Assembly (NCBI RefSeq): GCF_004345855.1 | Contig: NZ_SLXN01000011.1 | Coordinates: 39,625-103,624 of the forward strand | Length of the DNA stretch: 64,000 nt | Source of the DNA: Sphingomonas sp. BK235 | Lineage (GTDB): Bacteria; Pseudomonadota; Alphaproteobacteria; Sphingomonadales; Sphingomonadaceae | Direction: 5' to 3' | In this document: positions 1 through 8,306 of the stretch, one piece after another | Numbering within the stretch: position 1 is the stretch's first letter | Layout: each line of letters opens with the position of its first letter | The notes under the pieces: generated by a model | Database searches by the model: none | What the model saw: only the letters and a program-made list of their open reading frames with translations | Told to the model about the DNA's origin: nothing | Made by a program: the position numbers and the translations under genes

Positions 1-343
1 CGTTCACGCCGAACCAGCAGAAGTGTATCAGCGCGATGACCGTGTTGATCAGTGCCGCGCCGCCGGTGCCGAACGATCGCCGTACCAGCAGGTAGGTGGA
101 CAGGCGCGTCCGCACGCTGACGATCGCGGTCATCGAACCGCCCAGCCACAGGATCGCACCGGCGACGAGCGCGGCGAGGATCGCCCCCGACAGGCCGAGC
201 GCGAGCGCGTTGTGCGCGCCGTTCAGGAAGTCGGGAAGGCCGATCGAGAAGCTCGCCACGATCAGGCCGACGCGCCAGCCCGGCACGGTCACCCCCACCG
301 GAACGGGCGAATGCGCGTAGGCGTCGTCGGCTTCGTGGCTCAT
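1..343 (-). CDS. NCS1-family (cytosine/hydantoin-type) permease, N-terminal part
   Basis: Only the first ~114 residues lie in the window; the gene runs off the left edge. A short polar N-terminus is followed by two hydrophobic segments (about residues 26-45 and 50-70), then a charged loop and an S-F-G ... C-W-F-G-V pattern typical of NCS1 permeases (CodB, Mhp1, allantoin permease). It would carry a nucleobase- or hydantoin-like solute across the inner membrane by cation symport. The ATG overlaps the stop of the DUF917 gene (ATGA), so it is translationally coupled to the DUF917/hydantoinase pair. That context favours a small cyclic amide as substrate. The family call is firm; the substrate is inference. 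Confidence 0.85.
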   Translation of the reverse strand, partial: MSHEADDAYAHSPVPVGVTVPGWRVGLIVASFSIGLPDFLNGAHNALALGLSGAILAALVAGAILWLGGSMTAIVSVRTRLSTYLLVRRSFGTGGAALINTVIALIHFCWFGVN

Positions 344-1446
344 CCGCGATCCCAGCCGTTCAGTTCCTCGATCGGCCGGTACGCCTCGGCGAAGCCGAAC
401 GCACCCGGGCCGACCAGAGCGAGCGCGCGTTCCGACCGCAGCACTGCCGGGGCGGCGGCGCCGACTACCTTCACGCGCTGGCCGAACTTCAGCCGCTCGG
501 TCACGATGCTGTCCGCGGTCTCGCGATCCATGACGGTGATTAGGTCGGGCACCATCGCGCGCACCGTGCCGTTCGTCCGCGCGATCAGATTCTCGTTTTG
601 GAACACCAGCTCCATGCGCTCCTCGCCGCCGAACGTCTCGATCACGACGCGACCGACCGAGAAGCCGCCGCTCGTCTCGCGCTCCACGTCGACGATCTTG
701 CCGTCGAACAGGACGCCGGCGAATGGATACAGGCCGCTGTCGCGCAAGGCCTGCGCCAGCGCGCGGAACGGATCGTCGCCTGCCGCGCGCGCCAGCCGTA
801 CCGCGGCGCCGATCGCGATCGCGGCCGACACGCTGCCGCCGATCGCGTGCCGCTTGGCGGTGGCGCCGGTGAGCGGATATTCGACCATATGGGCGATGCC
901 GCCGAACTCGACCGACAACTCGCGCGCCTGACGTTCGTGTTCCAGATTGTCGTCGCCGGTGTCGATCAGCCGCACCGCGCCGTTCGCCGAGGTCACGACG
1001 GAGGGACAGGCGGACAGGCCGTCGATGCTGAAGATCGCCATCTGCGATTCTGGAAAGGCGCGGCCCATGCCGTCCGCGTCCACCACCGGGATACCCAGCT
1101 CGGCCGCCGCCAGCAATGGGGCGAGGCCGTTGCCGCCGCCGATCTCGATCGGCATGACCGCGTCGATCGGGCGGCCGTGCAGGCGTTCGAGCTCGCGCAG
1201 GCCCAGCAGCGCCTCGCGCCCGTTCGGCAGCTTTTCCGCCGAGACGGTCGGCGCGCCGATCCAGCCGCACGGCGCGACCAGCGCGTCGTCGGCCAGTCCG
1301 TCCAGCGCAATCAGGTCGAACGCACCGCGCCGCGCGATCTCCGCCTCGCCCAGCAGCCGTGAGTAATAGGGATCGCCGCCGCCGCCCGACCCGAGAAAGG
1401 CGGCGCCGGTGGCGAGATCGACCAGCGCCTGGCGATCAATGCGCAT
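340..1446 (-). CDS. DUF917 family protein (hydantoinase-associated)
   Basis: 368 residues. It begins with the family signature: a short helix, then a Gly-rich loop with four consecutive glycines followed by DPYY (near residue 20). DUF917 proteins occur beside, or fused to, hydantoinase/oxoprolinase ATPases; no biochemical role is firmly assigned to my knowledge. The ATG at 1446 lies inside the 3' end of the hydantoinase-A gene and the stop overlaps the permease start, so all three form one tight operon. A longer in-frame extension to 1803 exists, but it is antisense-style noise inside the hydantoinase gene, so I chose 1446. Probable role: partner subunit for an ATP-dependent cyclic amidase. 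Confidence 0.85.
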   Translation of the reverse strand: MRIDRQALVDLATGAAFLGSGGGGDPYYSRLLGEAEIARRGAFDLIALDGLADDALVAPCGWIGAPTVSAEKLPNGREALLGLRELERLHGRPIDAVMPIEIGGGNGLAPLLAAAELGIPVVDADGMGRAFPESQMAIFSIDGLSACPSVVTSANGAVRLIDTGDDNLEHERQARELSVEFGGIAHMVEYPLTGATAKRHAIGGSVSAAIAIGAAVRLARAAGDDPFRALAQALRDSGLYPFAGVLFDGKIVDVERETSGGFSVGRVVIETFGGEERMELVFQNENLIARTNGTVRAMVPDLITVMDRETADSIVTERLKFGQRVKVVGAAAPAVLRSERALALVGPGAFGFAEAYRPIEELNGWDRG

Positions 1447-3037
1447 GGTCGACCAGTACCGGCTGTTCGGCGAGATCGGCGACGGCCCGGACGCGCACCT
1501 GCGCCGCGCGGCCGGGAAGATAGCTGAGATACACTTCGTCGACCTCCACGATCTCGACACTGTCGGCGACGCCGCCCGCGGCGATGGCCTGCGCACGTGC
1601 TTCGTCGCGCAGCCGTTCCAGCGTGGCGGTGCGCGGTTCGCGTTCGTACGACACCACCTTGTCCACCAGCGACCCGACCTGCGCGATGGCGGCGCCGACC
1701 GCATTGGCGACCGCGGCATGCGGCGGCCGCACGACGCGCGTCGCACCGCGCAGCGTGTCGGGCACCAGGAAATTGCCGCCGCCGACCGCCAGCACCACCA
1801 CATCGTCGCGGCTGGTCTTCATCCGGTCCACCGCTTCCTCCAGCATCGACTGCATGGCGGACCAGATGCCGTCGACGACCGATGGTGCGAGTGCCGGCAA
1901 CCCGGCTGGATCGCCGAACTGCGCGCGACCGGCCGCGACGGCGATGTCGCTGGCGGTGAGCGTGTCGCCGCCGAACAGCATCGCCTCCTGCGTGATCCGG
2001 TAGCCGACCGAGTCCGGGCCGATCTTCATGCCGGCCGGGCCGCCCTCGCGATCGAGGTGGATGCGTGAACCGCCGCCGAGCCCGAGCGCCAGGATGTCGG
2101 GCATGCGAAAGTTGATCCGCACGCCGCCGATATCGACCGCGACCGCGGACTCGCGCGGGAAGCCGTTGGCGAGCACGCCCAGGTCGGTGGTGGTCCCGCC
2201 GACGTCGAGCACGATCGCATCGCGCACCCCGGTCAGGAACGCCGCGCCGCGCATGCTGTTGGTCGGGCCGGAGCCGATCGTCAGCACCGGATAGGCGGCG
2301 GCATGCGCGGCCGAGATCAGCGTGCCGTCGTTCTGCGAGATATACAGCGGCGCCTCGATTCCCAGCTCCTTCAGCGCCGCGCCGAAGGCGGTGACGACAT
2401 GGCCCGCCAGGCTGCCGAGCGCGGCGTTGAGGATCGCGGCATTCTCGCGTTCCACGAACCCCAGCCGGCCGAGCGCATGCGAGACGGTGATGCGCGCGGC
2501 GGGATGTTCGTCGGCGACGATCGCGGCGGCGCGCTCCTCCATCGCCGGGTTGACCGGCGCGAAGACCGCGGTGATCGCGACCGACAGGATGCCCGCCGAA
2601 CGCAGCTCGCGGGCGGCGGCACGGATCGCGGGCTCGTCCAGCGGGGCGATCTCGCGCCCGTCGACCTCGAACCCGCCGGGCAGGAGGTAGGTGACCGCGT
2701 CGATCTGCTCCGCCAGTGCCGTCGGCCAGCCCGTCATCGGCGGCAATGCCTCCCCGGCCGGGCTGGCCAGCCGCAGGATGCCGACGCGGTCCAGTCGGCT
2801 GCGCTCGACCAGCGCGTTGGTGAAATGGGTGGTGCCGATCATCACCGATGCGATCGCGCCGGGCGACACGGCGCCGTCCTTCAGCACGGTGGAGATCGCG
2901 TGCTCCACGCCGGAGCCGACGTCGCCGGTGGTGGGCTGCTTGGTCCAGGCGACCACGGTCGCGCCGTCCATCAATACGGCGTCGGTGTTCGTGCCGCCGA
3001 CATCAACTCCGATACGCACCCGTCCTCGGCCCCCCAT
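1436..3037 (-). CDS. hydantoinase/oxoprolinase subunit A-like ATPase (short form)
   Basis: 533 residues. The N-terminal GVDVGGTNTDAVL phosphate-binding loop (about residues 9-21) and a second DVGGTTTDLG loop near residue 275 are the two halves of the HyuA actin-like ATPase fold. The protein lacks the long C-terminal region of N-methylhydantoinase/5-oxoprolinase A subunits, and no HyuB gene is adjacent. It is instead paired with DUF917, a recurrent arrangement. HyuA-type proteins phosphorylate the carbonyl of cyclic amides so the ring can be hydrolysed. It is the first gene of the operon with DUF917 and the NCS1 permease, divergent from a LuxR regulator. Substrate unknown. Confidence 0.87.
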   Translation of the reverse strand: MGGRGRVRIGVDVGGTNTDAVLMDGATVVAWTKQPTTGDVGSGVEHAISTVLKDGAVSPGAIASVMIGTTHFTNALVERSRLDRVGILRLASPAGEALPPMTGWPTALAEQIDAVTYLLPGGFEVDGREIAPLDEPAIRAAARELRSAGILSVAITAVFAPVNPAMEERAAAIVADEHPAARITVSHALGRLGFVERENAAILNAALGSLAGHVVTAFGAALKELGIEAPLYISQNDGTLISAAHAAAYPVLTIGSGPTNSMRGAAFLTGVRDAIVLDVGGTTTDLGVLANGFPRESAVAVDIGGVRINFRMPDILALGLGGGSRIHLDREGGPAGMKIGPDSVGYRITQEAMLFGGDTLTASDIAVAAGRAQFGDPAGLPALAPSVVDGIWSAMQSMLEEAVDRMKTSRDDVVVLAVGGGNFLVPDTLRGATRVVRPPHAAVANAVGAAIAQVGSLVDKVVSYEREPRTATLERLRDEARAQAIAAGGVADSVEIVEVDEVYLSYLPGRAAQVRVRAVADLAEQPVLVDHAH

Positions 3038-3100
3038 GCGAATGCCCGCTTGTCGACTGAGCTAGAAGCGCGAACGGGCGCGTTGCAACGGGCGCGACGG

Positions 3101-5938
3101 GTGCGCGGCGGGGGCGGATGGGTAAGCGGCGCATTCGGGCGGGTAAGTCGCGCCGACGGCGACCATCCCCTTGTTTCGGCGCGTCCTGACCGATTAGCGT
3201 CGCGACTCGAAAGACTTGCCGCAGGAGTAGCCGCGATCGACGAACTGATCCCCACCAAGGTGGCACCGCCGCTGTGGATGGGCTACCAAATCCGCCGGGA
3301 CGCGCTGCTCGATCGGCTGGACGAGGCGCTCGCTCATCGCCTGACGCTGGTCCACGCGCCCGCAGGCTATGGCAAGACCAGCCTGCTCGCCGACTGGCGT
3401 CGGCGCTGCGAGGAACGCGGCCATCTGGTCGCATGGCTGACGCTGGAACGCGACGATGCCGAGGCGAAGCGCCTGGCCCAGTATGTCGCCTATTCGATCG
3501 CCAGCGTCGATGTCGACGCGCCCGGCGACGGCGAGGTCGCGTCGGCGGCGATGCCGGCACGCGCCGCGCTGTCCGCCATCATCAACCGGCTCGCCCGCGA
3601 GCAGCGCCAGGCGGTCCTGATTCTCGACGACCTGCATCGTGCGGACAGCGCGGAGGCGCTCGACTTCCTGCAGTCGCTTATCCGGCTGGCGCCGCGCAAT
3701 TGCCACTTCGTCTTCGCGTCGCGCGACTATCCGCGCGTCGGGCAGGCGATCCTCGCCGCAGAGGGGCAGTTGCTGGAGTTCACAGCCGGCGACCTGAAAT
3801 TCTCGACCCCGGAGGCGGAGGAGATGCTGGCACGCGCGGACGGCGTGCCGCTGGACGGCGAGGAGGTGCGCAAGCTGGTCGAGCGTACCGAGGGATGGCC
3901 GATCGCACTGCAACTCACGCTCGTCTCGCTGAAGCGCGGCGTCGATCGCCGCCGCTTCGTCGGCGGGGTGGGCGGGGCCGGCTCCGACCTAGCCGGCTAT
4001 CTGTCGGAACAGGTGCTGCGATCGCTGCCGGACGACGTGCAGGAGGTCGTGCTGCGCACCGCGCTGCTCGACAAGGTGACCAGCGCGGCGCTGAACCTGA
4101 TCTGCGACCGGCGCGACGGCGGCTTGCTGCTCGAACGGCTGGAACAGCAGGGCGTGCCGCTCACCCCGCTGTCGCCCGCGCGCGACGCCTATCGCTATCA
4201 CCAGCTCTTCGCCGAGCATCTGCGTGCGCGACTGTCCAGCCGTGACATCGTCCAGTTCCACGACCTTCATCGCCGGCTGGCGCGCTGGTTCGCCCGCCAA
4301 AGCGACATTGCCGAAGCCATCTCGCATGCCATCGACGCGGATGACGGCGCCCTGGTGGCCGACATCCTGGAGACCGCCGGAGGATGGCGGCTGATCCCGC
4401 AAGGGCATCTCGGGCTGGTGGAACGCGCGCTGGCGACGCTCGACCGGGCGGACGTGGAGCAGCGCCCGATGCTGGTCCTCGCCAGCCTGTACCTCGACGT
4501 GAAATGCGGGCGCATGGATGCGGCGCGGCTCGCCTACGACGGGCTGGTGATGCGCGCCGAGCAGGGCGAGACACCGCCCGACCTGTGGACCGAAATCCGC
4601 GTGGTTGGCGACATACTGGCGGAATATGAGAACCAGCCGATGCGGCTGGAGGATCTGCTCGCGCGCGAGGCGCTGCTCCGTACGCTGCCGGCCGACGACC
4701 ACCTCATCCTGGCCAACGTCAATGAATCGCTCGGCGCCAAGTATCTCGAGGGCGGGTGGCTGGAGCGCGCCATGGAGCCGACGCTGGCGGCGCGGCGCCA
4801 TTATCAGGCGCTGGCATCGCCCTACAGCGAGATGTTCACGCGCTTCCACGAGGCGCGCATCCGGTCGTCGCAAGGGCGGCTGAAGGATGCCGTGGCGGTG
4901 CTGTCCGCGGCGCAAAGCGAGGTCGAGGCGCATTTCGGCGCGCGGTCCGACCTGGCCGCAAATTGCGCGGCGCTGCAGGCGGAGCTGTTGTTCGAGCAGG
5001 ATCGCACCGGCGAGGCGGAAGCGCTGCTGGAATGGGCGCTGCCGCACATGGAGCAGTCGGACGGTTGGGTTGATGTCTATGCCGCGGCTTATTTCACGGC
5101 GGCGCGCATGGCAGCTGCGCGGGGCGACACCGAGATAGTACGCTCGTTGCTGGAGCGCGCCAGACGGCTCGCTTATCGACGCCGGCTTCGGCAGCTCGAT
5201 CTGCTTGCCGGGCTGTGCGAACTGGAATTGGTGCTCCGCCACGACGCCCCGTTCGCCGCGGTGCGGGCGCTTGCAGAAGCTATCGGTCTGGATGCACTCG
5301 CCGACGGCATGGTGGAGGAATCGCCTTTGTACCGCCCCGTTGCGGTTGCCGCGGCGATGTGCCGCATACGTATCGCGCTGCTGTCCGGCGCCAGCCATAG
5401 CGCGATTGACGAACTCGACGCGATGCGCCGGTGGGCACGCCAGCATGGCGCTGGCCGGCTGCTCATCGACATCGATCTTCTGAAGGCGCAGGCTCATGGC
5501 CTCGTCGGCGAGTCAGCGAAGGCGCAGGGCTGTTTCGACGACGCGGTCGGCACGGCGATGTTTCAGGGCATCGTGCGCCCGTTCATCGACGCCCGCGATG
5601 CCGTATCGCCGCTGCTCGATGGCGCGCTCGCCGCCTCGCCTGATCGTTTTCGCGCGCAGTTCCTGAAGGGTGTGATGCGCCTGGCCTGCACGCAGCGGGC
5701 GCCGATCTCGCCGCCGGACGCGCTCAACGAAGCGGAGACCGCCATATTGCAGCACCTGAGCCGTGGTCACTCAAATAAGGAGATCGCCCGGTTGATCGGC
5801 ATGTCGCCCGATACGGTCAAGTACCGGCTGAAGGCGGTGTTCAGGAAGATCGGCGTCAGCAAGCGGCAGGATGCGGTGCGAATATCGGGCGAACGCGGGC
5901 TGATCGATGCACAGGGAGCGCTGCCAGGGCAGCCGTGA
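3101..5938 (+). CDS. MalT-type large LuxR-family ATP-dependent transcriptional regulator
   Basis: About 900 residues. An LIPTKVAPP N-terminal motif is followed by Walker A (APAGYGKTS), a Walker-B-like LILDDLH, a long TPR-like helical region, and a C-terminal LuxR HTH (ETAILQHLSRGHSNKEIA, then DTVKYRL). This is the MalT/STAND architecture: an inducer- and ATP-dependent activator. The start is unsettled. GTG at 3101 is the only upstream standard start in the intergenic gap, but MalT homologues usually begin a few residues before LIPTK, and GTG 3260 and ATG 3278 are alternatives. Reading further upstream (to 2303) would run through the divergent hydantoinase gene. It probably activates the divergent hydantoinase operon, or the downstream TBDR and amidohydrolase. 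Confidence 0.87.
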   Translation: MRGGGGWVSGAFGRVSRADGDHPLVSARPDRLASRLERLAAGVAAIDELIPTKVAPPLWMGYQIRRDALLDRLDEALAHRLTLVHAPAGYGKTSLLADWRRRCEERGHLVAWLTLERDDAEAKRLAQYVAYSIASVDVDAPGDGEVASAAMPARAALSAIINRLAREQRQAVLILDDLHRADSAEALDFLQSLIRLAPRNCHFVFASRDYPRVGQAILAAEGQLLEFTAGDLKFSTPEAEEMLARADGVPLDGEEVRKLVERTEGWPIALQLTLVSLKRGVDRRRFVGGVGGAGSDLAGYLSEQVLRSLPDDVQEVVLRTALLDKVTSAALNLICDRRDGGLLLERLEQQGVPLTPLSPARDAYRYHQLFAEHLRARLSSRDIVQFHDLHRRLARWFARQSDIAEAISHAIDADDGALVADILETAGGWRLIPQGHLGLVERALATLDRADVEQRPMLVLASLYLDVKCGRMDAARLAYDGLVMRAEQGETPPDLWTEIRVVGDILAEYENQPMRLEDLLAREALLRTLPADDHLILANVNESLGAKYLEGGWLERAMEPTLAARRHYQALASPYSEMFTRFHEARIRSSQGRLKDAVAVLSAAQSEVEAHFGARSDLAANCAALQAELLFEQDRTGEAEALLEWALPHMEQSDGWVDVYAAAYFTAARMAAARGDTEIVRSLLERARRLAYRRRLRQLDLLAGLCELELVLRHDAPFAAVRALAEAIGLDALADGMVEESPLYRPVAVAAAMCRIRIALLSGASHSAIDELDAMRRWARQHGAGRLLIDIDLLKAQAHGLVGESAKAQGCFDDAVGTAMFQGIVRPFIDARDAVSPLLDGALAASPDRFRAQFLKGVMRLACTQRAPISPPDALNEAETAILQHLSRGHSNKEIARLIGMSPDTVKYRLKAVFRKIGVSKRQDAVRISGERGLIDAQGALPGQP

Positions 5939-6110
5939 TCGGCGACCGCCTGCACACGCGTGAACGTCTTACCCGTCTTCGATCCGCCCTTACCCTGAAA
6001 AGCGCGTGACGCTTTCGTGACCGAGCCTTTTCAATGCGCCGGTCGAAGACAGCCGGCCGTCGTCAAGGGAGGCGACATGCGCGCCGGCCATAGCTGAGGG
6101 GTGGGCGGCA

Positions 6111-8240
6111 ATGACATATGGTGGCTCTGAGAAGCTGATGAGAAACGCCAGGCTGGCGTTGCTTTCGGCGGGCGCGATGCTGTGTTGCTCGGACGCGGCC
6201 TGGGCGCAGACCGGCACGGTGCTGGCGCAGGCCGAGCAGAAGGAGGCCGATGCGGCGGATGGCGACATCGTCGTAAAGGGCGAGCGCGCGCTGTCCGGCA
6301 CGAAAACCGAGACGCCCGTGACCGAAATCCCGCAGTCGATTAGCGTGATCACCGCGCAGGAATTTCAAGACCGGGCAGCGGTGAACCTGCAGGACGTGAT
6401 CCGCTACAGCGCGGGTGCGACCAGCGAGCTGAACGGCGTCGACACCCGTGGCGATTTTCTGGCGGTGCGCGGCACCGGGGCCGAGCAGTACCTCGACGGC
6501 CTCAATCGCATGCCTGGCTTCGTCTACGGCGGGCGTCTGGAGATCTTCACCGTCGAGCGTGCCGAATTGCTACGCGGGCCATCGTCGACGCTGTACGGTG
6601 GTGGCGGCGCCGGCGGCATCCTCAATTCGATCAGCAAGCGTCCGCGCACCACGTTCGGCGGCGAGATGGGGATCATCTACGGCACCGACGACTACAAGCA
6701 GGCGCAGATCGACATCACCGGTCCGGTCGTCGATGGCGTGTCAGCGCGACTCGTCAGCATGTACCGCGACGCCAACCTCCAGCAGCCGTCGCAGCAGAAC
6801 GACCGCCTGGTGGTGATGCCAGCGGTGACACTGCGTCCCGGATCGAACACCGAAGTGACGTTCATCGGCCTCTACCAGCGCGACAAGCTCGGCAGCCAGA
6901 CCTACCTGCCGACGAGCAAGACGATCGACGGCAGCGGCCCGACCCGCATCTCCGACGACTTCTTCCTCGGCGAGCCGGATTTCAATCACACCTTTTCGAG
7001 TCACTATGCGCTATCGGTGCTGGTGACCCACCGCTTCAACGACAATGTGACGTTCAGCAGCAGGAACCGAACATTCGAGCAGGATACGGACTACCGGGAG
7101 GTGTTCGGCTACACTGGGTTCGGCGGCGCCTATGCCGATGCAGAACGGACTATCGCGAACCGTGCCTGGTACCTGAACCAGGCGCAGTACACCGGCCTTA
7201 ACAGCGACAACAATCTAGTGTTGAGCTTCGGCACCGGGCCGCTGCGGCACCAGATCCTCGCCGGCTTCGACTATACCCAGTTCCGCGAGGACAAGCAGGA
7301 AGGGTTTGGCGCCGCGCCGGGGCTGAACCTCTACAATCCGGTCTATGGCGTTCCGTTCGACTTCGGCGTCGGCTGGATGACCGATACGAAAAACTCGCAG
7401 ACCGGCTTCTACTTCCAGGACCAGATCCGTGCGTTCGACCGCATTTCGCTGGTGTTCGGCGCACGGCACGACAACGTGAAATCGAACGTCAACAGCACCC
7501 AGCTGGAAGACAACAAGGCGTGGACGTTCCGCGGCGGCATCATCGCCGACGTCATCAAGGGAGTATCCCCGTACTTCAACTATTCCGAGTCATTTCTGCC
7601 CGTGTTCGGATCGAACTTCTTTGGCGTACCGTACGTGCCGCGCACCGGTCGGCAGTACGAGGCCGGCGTGAAGTTCCAGCCGACGCCGCGTATGCTGTTT
7701 ACCCTCGCGGCTTATGACATCAAGGAAGAGAACGTCCTGATCGCCGACCCTGACGAATTGCAGAACTTCATCCAGGGCGGCTCGACCCGGTCACGTGGCA
7801 TTGAGGCGGAAGCGAACGTGCGCCTGCCCGGAAATTTCGATCTCACGGCGGCCTACAGCTACACCCGCGCGGAGTATCTGCGGGTCGATGGTCGTCAGCG
7901 CGGTGATCGTCGCGAGAACCTGCCCGAGCATCAGGCGTCGCTCTGGACCTCCAAGCGGGTCGAACTCGGCGGCGATCTGAGCCTGAAGCTGGGTGCTGGC
8001 GTGCGCTATCAGGGCGACAAGGTCAGCTTCGACCAGCTCTACCGCATCGATCCGGTGACGTTGGTCGATGCGATGGCTGAGCTTACCTATGGTAAATGGT
8101 CGCTGTCGGTGAACGGTGCGAATATTCTGAACGAGCGGGTCTATACCAATTGCAGCTACACCGCGGGCACGGTCAACGAAGGATATTGCTACCTTGGCAA
8201 GGATCGAACCGTCCTTGCCAGCCTTCGCCGTCGCTTCTGA
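6111..8240 (+). CDS. TonB-dependent siderophore-type receptor
   Basis: 709 residues. A signal peptide ends near AAWAQ; an internal ATG at 6138 gives a more compact signal peptide and may be the true start. The plug domain shows the IPQSISVIT box (about residue 76 on) typical of FpvA/FhuA-type receptors, then LRGPSSTLYGGGGAGG. The C-terminus is a beta-barrel ending in an aromatic residue (RRRF). It imports a large or scarce ligand through the outer membrane using TonB energy. It lies upstream of an exported amidohydrolase on the same strand with a 66-bp gap. No Fur box was identified, so iron chelate import is a family-level guess. Confidence 0.92.
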   Translation: MTYGGSEKLMRNARLALLSAGAMLCCSDAAWAQTGTVLAQAEQKEADAADGDIVVKGERALSGTKTETPVTEIPQSISVITAQEFQDRAAVNLQDVIRYSAGATSELNGVDTRGDFLAVRGTGAEQYLDGLNRMPGFVYGGRLEIFTVERAELLRGPSSTLYGGGGAGGILNSISKRPRTTFGGEMGIIYGTDDYKQAQIDITGPVVDGVSARLVSMYRDANLQQPSQQNDRLVVMPAVTLRPGSNTEVTFIGLYQRDKLGSQTYLPTSKTIDGSGPTRISDDFFLGEPDFNHTFSSHYALSVLVTHRFNDNVTFSSRNRTFEQDTDYREVFGYTGFGGAYADAERTIANRAWYLNQAQYTGLNSDNNLVLSFGTGPLRHQILAGFDYTQFREDKQEGFGAAPGLNLYNPVYGVPFDFGVGWMTDTKNSQTGFYFQDQIRAFDRISLVFGARHDNVKSNVNSTQLEDNKAWTFRGGIIADVIKGVSPYFNYSESFLPVFGSNFFGVPYVPRTGRQYEAGVKFQPTPRMLFTLAAYDIKEENVLIADPDELQNFIQGGSTRSRGIEAEANVRLPGNFDLTAAYSYTRAEYLRVDGRQRGDRRENLPEHQASLWTSKRVELGGDLSLKLGAGVRYQGDKVSFDQLYRIDPVTLVDAMAELTYGKWSLSVNGANILNERVYTNCSYTAGTVNEGYCYLGKDRTVLASLRRRF

Positions 8241-8306
8241 TGTTTAATCTCGATTGGGTCGCGTGACCCGCTCCTTTCATCTCCGAAGAGTTCGAGGACC
8301 GCTTTC

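Noticed and set aside
2303..3100. N-terminal extension of the LuxR-type regulator reading through the divergent hydantoinase gene
   Set aside because: The extra ~266 residues have shadow-frame composition and overlap a well-supported gene on the other strand; MalT homologues start near LIPTK.
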